Source: a virus. Taken from it: a stretch of 40,861 nucleotides of DNA. The position numbers and the translations under genes were made by a program. The stretch spans positions 1 to 40,861 of the IMG/VR virus record IMGVR_UViG_3300006805_000010; one strand, 5' to 3'. The first letter of the stretch is position 1; the number at the start of each line of letters is the position of its first letter. Below are positions 30,487 through 37,014 of the stretch, piece by piece. The notes below the pieces were generated by a model. It made no database searches, was not told the DNA's origin, and saw only the letters and a list, made by a program, of their open reading frames with translations.

Positions 30487-30516
30487 ATATTAAGACAGGT
30501 CACTAAACACTGTCAA
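30487..30516 (-). promoter_or_regulatory. Early leftward promoter with operator repeat
   Basis: On the minus strand: TTGACA (30516-30511), 18-base spacer, TAATAT (30492-30487), five bases, ATG at 30481. The spacer and boxes carry the inverted repeat GACAG (30494-30498) / CTGTC (30510-30514) with 11 bases between arms, well placed for repression. Confidence 0.7.
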
Positions 30517-30533
30517 GACCCAGTATGCACCAG

Positions 30534-30562
30534 TTGACATTATTTGTCAATCTCTTTATAGT
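30534..30562 (+). promoter_or_regulatory. Rightward promoter for the replication genes with palindromic operator
   Basis: TTGACA (30534-30539), a 17-base spacer and TATAGT (30557-30562) form a near-consensus promoter. TTGACA-TTATT-TGTCAA (30534-30550) is a perfect inverted repeat that contains the -35 box. The same half-site TGTCAA occurs at 30511, the -35 of the leftward promoter, so one regulator could control both directions. Confidence 0.75.
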
Positions 30563-30572
30563 GAGAGTCAAG

Positions 30573-30887
30573 ATGCTCAACCCTTACAAAAAGAAGCACA
30601 TGAAGTTTTCTACCCCTCTTCAGAAGGTGACCAAAAAGCCTGACATATTGAAGGTGTATGAGCTGCTTTGCGAATCCTCTCGCTTAAAGCGTTCAGGCCG
30701 TGCAACAATAACTCTCTGCCCTTTGCACGGTGACCGCAAACCCTCTTTTGCGATGTATGAGGACAACGACACGTTTTATTGTTTTTCCTGTGCTGAGAAG
30801 GGGGACAGTTTCGACCTTATTCAAAAGATATTAGGCACTGACTTTGCGGGGGCAAAAGCCTGGGCACAGGACAATTATTTATTATGA
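30573..30887 (+). CDS. CHC2 zinc-finger primase domain protein, 104 aa
   Basis: This is the zinc-binding domain of a DnaG-type primase encoded as a separate gene. The motif is TLCPLHGDRKPSF...FYCFSCAEKGD, with Cys49, His52, Cys70 and Cys73, and then helix FDLIQKILGTDF. I use the ATG at 30573, ten bases after the -10 box; the longer frame from 30525 would start upstream of the promoter. The stop overlaps the following TOPRIM-ATPase gene (ATGA), so the two halves of the primase-helicase are translated together. The domain would select the template start site for primer synthesis. Confidence 0.88.
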   Translation: MLNPYKKKHMKFSTPLQKVTKKPDILKVYELLCESSRLKRSGRATITLCPLHGDRKPSFAMYEDNDTFYCFSCAEKGDSFDLIQKILGTDFAGAKAWAQDNYLL

Positions 30888-32491
30888 AACCAGAAGAATA
30901 CTTTGCAAACCACACTCTAAACCCTGATTTCCTGGCAAAGGAATTTGGTATTACTTGGGATGAGAAGCAAATTGTCATTCCTATTTACAATGAAAAAGGG
31001 GAGCGTTCTTTTGACCGTTACCGCCATTTAGAGGGCAATGTAAAATTCACTTCAGAAAAAGGCAGCCACCCAACGCTTTATCCATTGCACCGTATCGGGA
31101 AATTTAAGAATTTGATTCTGTGCGAGGGTGAGCCAGATTGTTTAAGATTGTGGCAAGAAAAAATCCCTGCAGTCACGGGCACTGGTGGTGTCACCACTTT
31201 TAATTCCAAGCTTGCCGAACCTTTGAGGGATAAAAACATTTTTCTGGTTTTGGACAATGATGCTGCAGGGCAAAATGAAATCAATAAGTACATTGAGGTT
31301 TTAACAGCAGTAAACGCAACGGTCAAAATTATTGAGCTTCCCCATGAATTTAAGGATGTGTCTGAGTATTTCACTGCAGGCCATACAAAAGAAGATTTCA
31401 CAAAGTTGGCTTCAAATGCCCTGGATTATGATGTGTGGCTTGAAAGAAACGAGCCTGAAACATTTGCTTTGGAGACTGCAGCAGAGATTGTTGCTTTAGA
31501 CATTCCACCTGAACAATGGTTAGTGAATCGTATTCTTCCCGTTGAAGGGTTTGCGTTCTTTGTTGGGGCTGAAGCAACTGCAAAAACATTTGATGCTCTT
31601 ACTATTGCCCATGCTGTCGCAACAGGCACGCCCTGGTTGGACACTTTTGAAGTCCCTTCAAAAGGTAGGGTGCTTATTATTGACAAAGAAAACACAAAAA
31701 GGCGTATACATTCCCGTATGAAAGGACTGGGCATTGATAGTCCTGACATTTTTAGAGTCAGCTACCCACATTATTTTGAAGTAAACGACCCAGAACAAAC
31801 CAGTGGTTTTTCCCTTTTTGCACAAAGTCTTTCAAGAAAAGTTAAAAAGCTTAACATCAAACTTCTTATTATTGATTCTTTTACTGATGTTTTGGTGGGT
31901 AATGAAAATGACCGAGGCGATGTGCAGGGTTTCTTTGATGCAATGCGACAACTTTTCCCAGGCATTTCAATAATGGTGCTTCACCACGCTTCAAAACCTG
32001 CACAGGGAGTGATGCGAAGTAAGTCACAAATGGCTCGTGGTTCAACAAACATTATGGCTCAGACCTACAGTGCATTTCACATTGAGGCAGTGCCAAAAAG
32101 TAAAACCGAATTTATATTGGAGCAAACAAAAGCGGGTGACTCTGAAAAGCTTAATCCATTTTTGACTGAGCTTTTTGTGTTGCCTGACCCAGAAGACCCC
32201 CAGGGAACAGTTGTTGCAGGCATCAACTATCGGGGCGAGGTTATTACTGAAGACATGAAAATTGCAGAAGCTGTTTCAGTTATTGAAGAAGCATTTAAGG
32301 TGAAAAACCTTATACCACGCCAAGAGTTATTGGACATTTGCCAGGCTGAAGGGATTTCACAAAGGACTGCACTTCGTGCCATTAAGCAGTTGTCAGAAAA
32401 CAACAAAATTGATTCAATCCCAGACCCTGCAAATAAAAGTAAACGCAATTATATGTGGATGGCAGAGATAGAAACGGAGGATTATGACTAG
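30884..32491 (+). CDS. TOPRIM primase / RepA-like ATPase (helicase) fusion, 535 aa
   Basis: A TOPRIM domain spans about 70-170, with NLILCEGEPD (Glu81) and FLVLDNDAAGQNE (Asp124, Asp126). Then follows a RecA-fold ATPase like RepA/AAA_25 (about 205-440): Walker A-like GAEATAKT at 228-235, in which the usual second Gly is Ala, and Walker B KLLIIDSFTD. The C-terminal 80 residues contain a winged-helix-like segment (LIPRQELLDICQAEGISQRT). Together with the CHC2 gene upstream it makes a complete primase-helicase for replication. Five copies of an iteron start 10 bases after its stop, so it may also be the initiator. No DNA polymerase is encoded here, so it must use the host's. Confidence 0.85.
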   Translation: MKPEEYFANHTLNPDFLAKEFGITWDEKQIVIPIYNEKGERSFDRYRHLEGNVKFTSEKGSHPTLYPLHRIGKFKNLILCEGEPDCLRLWQEKIPAVTGTGGVTTFNSKLAEPLRDKNIFLVLDNDAAGQNEINKYIEVLTAVNATVKIIELPHEFKDVSEYFTAGHTKEDFTKLASNALDYDVWLERNEPETFALETAAEIVALDIPPEQWLVNRILPVEGFAFFVGAEATAKTFDALTIAHAVATGTPWLDTFEVPSKGRVLIIDKENTKRRIHSRMKGLGIDSPDIFRVSYPHYFEVNDPEQTSGFSLFAQSLSRKVKKLNIKLLIIDSFTDVLVGNENDRGDVQGFFDAMRQLFPGISIMVLHHASKPAQGVMRSKSQMARGSTNIMAQTYSAFHIEAVPKSKTEFILEQTKAGDSEKLNPFLTELFVLPDPEDPQGTVVAGINYRGEVITEDMKIAEAVSVIEEAFKVKNLIPRQELLDICQAEGISQRTALRAIKQLSENNKIDSIPDPANKSKRNYMWMAEIETEDYD

Positions 32492-32500
32492 CCTCAAAAA

Positions 32501-32702
32501 ACCTGTGCCAAGTGTTTTGATTTTTCAGACCCCTTGGCACGGGTTTTTGAAGAACCTGTGCCAAACCTGTGCCAACCCTTGGCACGGGTTTTTAGCCTCA
32601 TTTTTGATAACCTGTGCCAAAGTCGTGCCAAACCAACTCACAAAAAACAACCAACCTGTGCCAAGTGCCAAACCTTATATAAGGTTGGCACATGGCATGG
32701 GT
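32501..32702 (+). repeat. Iteron cluster, candidate replication origin
   Basis: Five perfect copies of ACCTGTGCCAA (starts 32501, 32554, 32565, 32610, 32654), two inverted copies TTGGCACGGGT (32534, 32579), and degenerate copies at 32622, 32665, 32685 and 32693. Copies at 32554 and 32565 abut exactly (11-bp period, one DNA turn). At 32665-32691 two inverted half-sites flank a perfect 16-bp palindrome (AACCTTATATAAGGTT) with a single unpaired A. The stretch lies between the primase-helicase gene and the 32719 gene. Iterons with an A/T-rich palindromic core fit a replication origin or a multi-site operator. Confidence 0.75.
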
Positions 32703-32718
32703 TTTGTAGAAAATTTTT

Positions 32719-33162
32719 ATGAATAAAGAAAACCTTGAAGAAATTAAGAAACTCCTTTCTTTTTTGAAAAGGGGAAATCTTGTCTGGCCTAATTCCAGTA
32801 GTGTGCAGAAAGCAAAAATGCTCGACAAATGCCAATGGATTTTTGACAGGCTTGTAGAACTTGGGTGTAAGCCTGGCTTTGGGGAAGGCTGCCTGATGTA
32901 TGGCAAAGAGTTTACGGACACTTTGGAAAGGGAAAACAAACCTGAACCTAAGTTTACTCAAAACAATACGGTCATGGATGCACAAAGGGTGTTTGGAGTG
33001 CGTGCAACCAGGGCAACGTATGGGGAAATTGAGGCTGCAAAAATGGCAGAGGAAATGGGTGCACTGGTGTATGAGATTGAAGGCTACGAAAAAGGAGAAG
33101 ACGGGGCATTTCATCCAAAGTTGAAGGTATTGACGTATAAAGCTGATACCAAACGTGCCTAG
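32719..33162 (+). CDS. Hypothetical protein, 147 aa
   Basis: A helical basic N-terminus (NKENLEEIKKLLSFLKRGNL) is followed by an alpha/beta part with Cys at 38, 50 and 58 and a charged C-terminus. Its ATG follows the iteron cluster; TTGGCA (32685) and TAGAAA (32707) could be its promoter, with six bases before the ATG, but the match is weak. It may relate to replication control because of position. Family not recognised. Confidence 0.65.
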   Translation: MNKENLEEIKKLLSFLKRGNLVWPNSSSVQKAKMLDKCQWIFDRLVELGCKPGFGEGCLMYGKEFTDTLERENKPEPKFTQNNTVMDAQRVFGVRATRATYGEIEAAKMAEEMGALVYEIEGYEKGEDGAFHPKLKVLTYKADTKRA

Positions 33163-33231
33163 ATACACCCCCACCGACTAAGCAAAGGTTCTCAAGGCAC
33201 GGTCAGTAACTATACACACAAAAAGTGGGTG

Positions 33232-33260
33232 TTGACAAACTATTACCATGATGGTAATAT
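33232..33260 (+). promoter_or_regulatory. Strong promoter containing a 19-bp palindromic operator
   Basis: TTGACA (33232-33237), 17-base spacer, TAATAT (33255-33260). The spacer and part of the -10 box form the perfect palindrome TATTACCATGATGGTAATA (33241-33259). A dimeric repressor bound there would block RNA polymerase. The HTH gene that follows is the natural candidate for its binder. It is not the CIRCE element that usually controls groES operons. Confidence 0.8.
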
Positions 33261-33266
33261 AAATAA

Positions 33267-33393
33267 GATTAGTTTTGAGGCAGACATGAATTAGGGTCAT
33301 TCAAAGTTATTCGGTCTATTGAGCCTAGAAAGCCCGCAAGGTGAACGACTTGCGAAGAATAAAATAACACCTCTAAACTGAAAAACTAAAAAC
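33267..33393 (+). promoter_or_regulatory. Structured 5' leader of the HTH-GroES operon
   Basis: About 127 nt lie between the predicted start site (about 33267) and the ATG at 33394, much longer than other leaders in this genome. It contains the perfect hairpin CGCAAG (33335-33340) / CTTGCG (33349-33354) with an eight-base loop and several G/C-containing blocks (GAGGCAGACATG, GGTCTATTGAGCC). No T-run terminator and no coding frame of note. It may be a regulatory leader or encode a small RNA; I do not recognise a riboswitch class. Confidence 0.4.
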
Positions 33394-33633
33394 ATGGAAG
33401 ACAATTTTTTAACATCAAAAGAGGTTTGTGAAAAATATAAGATTGCACAACAGACAATTCTTAATTGGAGGCGTGGATATTATTTTTCCAATTATAAAAG
33501 GATTTATTATTTACCTGACCACCAGGGTGTGCCTCATGTTTTTGATAAGCGAATCAGAATGTGTAAATACGACCCGATTAAAGTGGCTGTGTGGGTGAAT
33601 AAAGTGATGAAAAGAAGGGAGGGCGAATTATGA
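33394..33633 (+). CDS. HTH DNA-binding protein, 79 aa
   Basis: An N-terminal helix-turn-helix (FLTSKEVCEKYKIAQQTILNWRR, about residues 5-27) followed by a wing-like segment with basic residues (YYFSNYKRIYYLPDHQGVPH) and a basic C-terminus (WVNKVMKRREGEL). This is the MerR/excisionase-like type, similar in plan to the 30481 regulator. Cotranscribed with GroES behind a promoter with a palindromic operator, it is probably an autoregulator. Its stop overlaps the GroES ATG (ATGA). Confidence 0.78.
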   Translation: MEDNFLTSKEVCEKYKIAQQTILNWRRGYYFSNYKRIYYLPDHQGVPHVFDKRIRMCKYDPIKVAVWVNKVMKRREGEL

Positions 33634-33899
33634 CAACTGAGCTTATTGCAAGTAAAAAAGTAGTGATTTGTGTGAACCCAAAGATGCAAAAAAGTAAGTC
33701 TGGTTTGGATTTACCAACTGCTGAAAACAAGCCTGAAACAGGTGAAGTTATTGTTATTGGTGAAGGGCAAAAACCATTTGATTTTAAGGTAGGCGACACA
33801 ATTGTTTACCGTAAATATACTGAGAACAAAATTTTTATTGGTGGGACTGAATACAATTTTGTGAGGTTTCTTGATATTTTAGGTGCTGTTAAAAAATAA
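33630..33899 (+). CDS. groES: GroES-like co-chaperonin (Cpn10), 89 aa
   Basis: GroES forms the heptameric lid of the GroEL folding chamber. Conserved parts are the mobile loop ending in SGLDLPTAENKP (GGIVLP in bacterial GroES; the GroEL-gripping tripeptide is LDL here), the beta-barrel segment TGEVIVIGEG, VGDTIVYRKY, and the C-terminal signature GGTEYNFVRFLDILGAV (E. coli: dgEevLimsesDILAiV). Its length is slightly below the 94-97 of cellular GroES. It has a good Shine-Dalgarno (GGGAGGGCG) and ATGA overlap to the HTH gene. The GroEL gene is 1.4 kb downstream, separated by small genes and a secreted protein. Confidence 0.88.
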   Translation: MTTELIASKKVVICVNPKMQKSKSGLDLPTAENKPETGEVIVIGEGQKPFDFKVGDTIVYRKYTENKIFIGGTEYNFVRFLDILGAVKK

Positions 33900-33973
33900 T
33901 GTGTATATAGATATACAGATATAAGCATATATGCATACACAGTATAAGGATTAACAAATTATATAAGAACATC
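33900..33973 (+). other. A/T-rich gap with inverted repeat
   Basis: TGTGTAT (33900-33906) and ATACACA (33935-33941) can pair, and inside them lie GCATATATGC and TATAGATATA, both nearly self-complementary. The structure would be a weak stem on RNA or a cruciform on DNA. It separates GroES from the following membrane protein. No gene. Confidence 0.4.
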
Positions 33974-34168
33974 ATGGTAAAACGAATTAGACACAATCAC
34001 GAGACAATTTTTGTTTCTGATAACCACACACACTGGATGTTGTTGTTGGTTTTAGCAGCAATTGTGGGGTTTGGGCTTTTGATTGTTACTCAAATTGGAA
34101 GGCTCACGGCTTATGACAGTTGGTATATGTGTGAAATTTATGGAAAAACTGAATTTTGTCAAAAATAA
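33974..34168 (+). CDS. Single-pass membrane protein, 64 aa
   Basis: A basic/His-rich N-terminus (VKRIRHNHETIFVSDNHTHW), one transmembrane helix at about residues 22-41 (MLLLVLAAIVGFGLLIVTQI), and a short external tail with two cysteines (YMCEIYGKTEFCQK). The positive N-terminus predicts cytoplasmic N and external C, where the two Cys could form a disulphide. Possible role at the host envelope, unknown. Confidence 0.65.
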   Translation: MVKRIRHNHETIFVSDNHTHWMLLLVLAAIVGFGLLIVTQIGRLTAYDSWYMCEIYGKTEFCQK

Positions 34169-34180
34169 AACTTATGATAT

Positions 34181-34342
34181 ATGAAAAAATTTTTCAAAAG
34201 ATTACTGGCCAAAATGTATATAATTCCCTATTGTGTGAAGCACGATTTGGATATGACACCCTATGGATTCTACAATGAAAAACACCATTGTCTCAGATGC
34301 ATTGATGAAGCAAATAAAGCTTCTCAGACCAAAAAAGGGTGA
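34181..34342 (+). CDS. 53-aa cysteine/histidine mini-protein
   Basis: The ATG at 34181 opens a frame for a basic protein (MKKFFKRLLAKMYIIPYCVK...) with Cys18, then HHCLRC near the middle (His-His-Cys-x-x-Cys), ending KASQTKKG. Two half-sites could bind one zinc. It overlaps the next gene by 80 bases in another frame, so one of the two starts may be wrong. The Cys/His spacing and codon pattern make it plausible. Confidence 0.45.
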   Translation: MKKFFKRLLAKMYIIPYCVKHDLDMTPYGFYNEKHHCLRCIDEANKASQTKKG

Positions 34343-34520
34343 TATTTTAGTACTTCCTGAAGGGGCTGTTGAACCTGCAGCAATATCTTTTGCAATTAAA
34401 TCTACAAAAATTCAATTTGCTTTAATCGTACCTGATGCAAACGCAAGTTTGTTACCCAGGAATGAAGCTATCAAGCTTCTAAAAGCGATTGAAAATAAAG
34501 GGGGTGACAATAAGAAATGA
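34263..34520 (+). CDS. Small hypothetical protein, 85 aa
   Basis: An alpha/beta protein (KKGDILVLPEGAVEPAAISFAI; IQFALIVPDANASLLPRNEA) with a second possible start at 34275 (MKNTIVSDALMKQIK). A TATGAC five bases before the first ATG (34252-34257) recalls the leaderless promoters elsewhere but lacks a -35. Its end overlaps the secreted-protein gene (ATGA). Unknown function. Confidence 0.6.
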   Translation: MDSTMKNTIVSDALMKQIKLLRPKKGDILVLPEGAVEPAAISFAIKSTKIQFALIVPDANASLLPRNEAIKLLKAIENKGGDNKK

Positions 34521-35212
34521 AGAAACTTTTGATAATTTTGGTTTTAGTAGTTTTAGGATTGGTAGCTGTAAGGCCAACTGATGCTCAAGCACACAACTTT
34601 AATCCATGTCAGTTTGATTTTTTGCATTTGATTCCAAGTTGTTGGCCTACACCAACACCAACTGATACACCGACACCAACCCCTGTATCAGAATGTGAGG
34701 ATTGTGTTACACCAACACCCACAATTGAACCAACAGCAACACCGACTGAAGAGCCGACCCCTACTCCAAGTGATGAGCCTACACCGACTCCTACTGAAGA
34801 GCCAAGCCCAACTCCAAGCGAACAGCCACAACCACAAGGGCATATTGACCCTGTACCTGCAGGAGCACCAACTTGTGATGGTGTGCCTTTCGTAAAATTA
34901 CCTGGCAACGCCCTGGTAAAAAGAACAGGAGCTGATGCTGTTGTGCAGTGGCAACCAACTCAAGGGAATGAAGCCGTGATTTATTTCAGGCAAGTAGGTA
35001 ACTCTTCAAATGCACATTCATTGGGCGTTGTGCCTAATGATGGATATGAAGACAACTTACATCTTTTGGGAAGCACTGACTGGGAATTTGGAGTGCAGCA
35101 AAAAGATGGCTGTGCGTTCTCAGGTGTTGTGTGGGTTGTTGATGGGGTGACTGCCAAGACTACTCTTTGGAGTGTGCCAAGTTACAACATTGTGACTGGA
35201 CAGTTTAACTGA
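34517..35212 (+). CDS. Secreted or surface protein with PT-rich stalk, 231 aa
   Basis: An N-terminal signal peptide (residues 1-25, KKLLIILVLVVLGLVAVRPT then AQA before the cut) is followed by a Cys/Pro/Thr-rich stalk (about 37-112, repeats of TPTPT, TEEPTPTPS and SDEPTPTP) and a C-terminal beta-sandwich domain (about 118-231, KLPGNALVKRTGADAVVQWQP; YFRQVGNSSNAHSLGV), of Fn3-like flavour. No lipobox or sortase motif is seen. A phage gene for a secreted stalked protein would alter the cell exterior, for example in superinfection exclusion. Shine-Dalgarno-like GGGGGTGAC upstream. Confidence 0.75.
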   Translation: MKKLLIILVLVVLGLVAVRPTDAQAHNFNPCQFDFLHLIPSCWPTPTPTDTPTPTPVSECEDCVTPTPTIEPTATPTEEPTPTPSDEPTPTPTEEPSPTPSEQPQPQGHIDPVPAGAPTCDGVPFVKLPGNALVKRTGADAVVQWQPTQGNEAVIYFRQVGNSSNAHSLGVVPNDGYEDNLHLLGSTDWEFGVQQKDGCAFSGVVWVVDGVTAKTTLWSVPSYNIVTGQFN

Positions 35213-35220
35213 GTTTTCTA

Positions 35221-35248
35221 ATAGCCTGTACCTCAAAGTGCAGGCTAT
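35221..35248 (+). terminator. Stable hairpin after the secreted-protein gene
   Basis: ATAGCCTGTAC (35221-35231) pairs with GTGCAGGCTAT (35238-35248) with one T-G wobble and a six-base loop. It begins eight bases after the stop codon. No T run follows, so it may be a factor-dependent terminator or a message stabiliser and not a classic terminator. Confidence 0.5.
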
Positions 35249-35327
35249 ATAGAGAATCCACTTGCAATTTTCTTCATCATTGTTTAGTCTGTATCTATAC
35301 AAAATAAGTGTGTCACCAGGCACATTT

Positions 35328-35343
35328 TAGAGTTCTCAAGAAC
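35328..35343 (+). promoter_or_regulatory. Short inverted repeat in the GroEL leader
   Basis: GTTCT and AGAAC around a CA loop lie at about 35331-35342, preceded by GA as in the other short leader hairpins (pattern GAG-stem-loop-stem-CC), and end just before the ATG at 35350. A candidate promoter is unclear: TATCTATAC occurs near 35292 without a well-spaced -35. Confidence 0.35.
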
Positions 35344-35349
35344 CGTATT

Positions 35350-37014
35350 ATGAAAGATAACACCGAAAACAAGACCAAATCTCCATTGCCAGAGCGATAC
35401 ATGGTTTTTTCTGAAGAAGCCAGACTCAAGCTCATTGAAGGCGTAAAACTCACTTATGATGCTGTTTGCTCTACACTGTCACCAAAAGGTCGCAATGTTG
35501 CGGTTGCACGTCAATACGGTGCACCAATTATTGTTCACGATGGGGTAACTGTTGCTCGTGAAGTGAAGCACCCTGACCCATTTGTGCAAATGGGAATTAA
35601 CCTTGTTAGGGAAGCAGCTCAGAAAACAAATGATGAAGCAGGCGATGGTACAACAACTTCAACACTTATTGCTTATGAACTTGCCAAGGGTGGGTTTGAT
35701 TTAATCACAAACAAAAAAGTAAACCCAATGATTTTAAGAACGCAACTTTATGCTGCACTTGAGGACATTAAGCCATACCTCAAAAAATTGTCTAAGCCTG
35801 CAAAGACACAAAAGGATTTGGAACGTGTTGCCACAATCAGTTCTGCCGACCCTGTGATTGGACAAATGGTTGGTGAAGCTGTTTACAAAGTTGGTGTTGA
35901 TGGGCTTGTTGCTGTTGAAGAGTCAGGCGGTTTTGATACTTACATCAAATACACCGAAGGCATGACAATAGACAAGGGTTTTTCTTCTCCATATTTTATG
36001 ACCAACCCTGATAGGCGTGAAGCTGTGGTGGACAAGCCAATTATTGCAATTGTTGATAAACCAATAAGCACACAACGTGAGCTTGTGCCTTTGGTTGAAT
36101 CAATGATTGCTGTATCTAAAAACATTGTGATAGTTGGGGAAGTGAAGGGTGACGCTTTGAGTATTCTTGTTACAAATAAAGCTCGTGGCAATATCAACGC
36201 TCTTGTTATTGACCCACCTGGATATGGTGACAACAGGCGTGACTACCTTGAAGACCTTGCAGTGCTTACTGGTGCAACTGTGTTTTCGCAAGAGCTTGGT
36301 ATGGATATGGAACAGTTCTCACAAACCTTTGACAAAGACTGGCTTGGTAAGGCTGATAAAGTAATTGCAACTAAAAAGACCACAATGTTTGTGCGTGGCA
36401 ATGGTAAGCCTAAAGCTATTAAGGCTCAAATTGACAAGATTAGAAAGCACCTTGCAAAGGCTGAATCACAAACTGAGCGTGAACGACTTGAAGAACGATT
36501 GGCTAAGTTCACAACAGGTGTGGCAGTTGTGCGAGTTGGAGCAAAGACTGAGATTGAAGCCCGTGAGAAGCTTGAGCGAGTGAAGGATGCAGTGGGTGCT
36601 GCAACTGCAGCTCTTGAAGAAGGATTTGTCCCAGGTTCAGGTGTGACATTTATGCACCTGGCTGAAGCAATTAAAGAAGATACGCCAGGAGCAAACCTTA
36701 TGCGATATGTGTTAGAGCAACCACTTAGGAAAGTCATGTTGAATTCAGGTGAAAATAATAAATTGAGGCTGTTTGGTCTTATTCCTTCAGCTATTGATAA
36801 TAAAGTTGAAGAGATTAAAGAGATGAGCGGTAACACAAAATCCATTGGTTACAATTCCCTTGAAGGGCGAATTGATAACATGGAGCGTGCAGGCATTATT
36901 GACCCAACAAAAGTTATTCGCCTTTGTTTGGAAAATGGCCTGGGAGTAGCAGCATCAATTCTCACAACTGACACACTTATTGACCTTGAAGATGAGCGTA
37001 AACAAATATACTAA
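35350..37014 (+). CDS. groEL: GroEL-like chaperonin (Cpn60), 554 aa
   Basis: An ATP-driven folding chamber. All three domains are visible. Equatorial: TLSPKGRNVAVA, GVTVAREV and the ATP motif EAGDGTTTSTLIA, corresponding to E. coli Asp87. Apical: VEGM-like TEGMTIDKGFSSPYFMTNPD, and DALSILVTNKARGNINALVI. Intermediate and equatorial return: RVKDAVGAATAALEEGFVPGSG, with the Asp equivalent to E. coli Asp398 required for hydrolysis. I use the ATG at 35350. The C-terminus ends ERKQIY and lacks the Gly-Gly-Met tail of bacterial GroEL. It is shorter in similarity than host-like copies, suggesting an old viral lineage. Likely folds the capsid or tail proteins with the phage GroES. Confidence 0.93.
   Translation: MKDNTENKTKSPLPERYMVFSEEARLKLIEGVKLTYDAVCSTLSPKGRNVAVARQYGAPIIVHDGVTVAREVKHPDPFVQMGINLVREAAQKTNDEAGDGTTTSTLIAYELAKGGFDLITNKKVNPMILRTQLYAALEDIKPYLKKLSKPAKTQKDLERVATISSADPVIGQMVGEAVYKVGVDGLVAVEESGGFDTYIKYTEGMTIDKGFSSPYFMTNPDRREAVVDKPIIAIVDKPISTQRELVPLVESMIAVSKNIVIVGEVKGDALSILVTNKARGNINALVIDPPGYGDNRRDYLEDLAVLTGATVFSQELGMDMEQFSQTFDKDWLGKADKVIATKKTTMFVRGNGKPKAIKAQIDKIRKHLAKAESQTERERLEERLAKFTTGVAVVRVGAKTEIEAREKLERVKDAVGAATAALEEGFVPGSGVTFMHLAEAIKEDTPGANLMRYVLEQPLRKVMLNSGENNKLRLFGLIPSAIDNKVEEIKEMSGNTKSIGYNSLEGRIDNMERAGIIDPTKVIRLCLENGLGVAASILTTDTLIDLEDERKQIY

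Noticed and set aside
32484-32726. 80-residue open frame (MTSLKKPVPSVLIFQ...) on the plus strand
   Set aside because: It lies over the iteron array; its peptide merely mirrors the 11-bp repeats read in different frames, and repeats are not in multiples of three. The region is better explained as DNA-binding sites.
33166-33232. CACCCCCAC ... GTGGGTG inverted repeat upstream of the 33232 promoter
   Set aside because: The arms are about 50 bases apart with no T run and imperfect pairing; likely chance.
34609-34908. Minus-strand Gly/Val/Ser-rich frame
   Set aside because: Antisense shadow of the PT-repeat stalk of the secreted protein.
35292-35300. Possible -10 box TATCTATAC upstream of GroEL
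   Set aside because: No -35 at an acceptable distance and a 50-nt gap to the ATG; kept only as a weak note in the leader entry.
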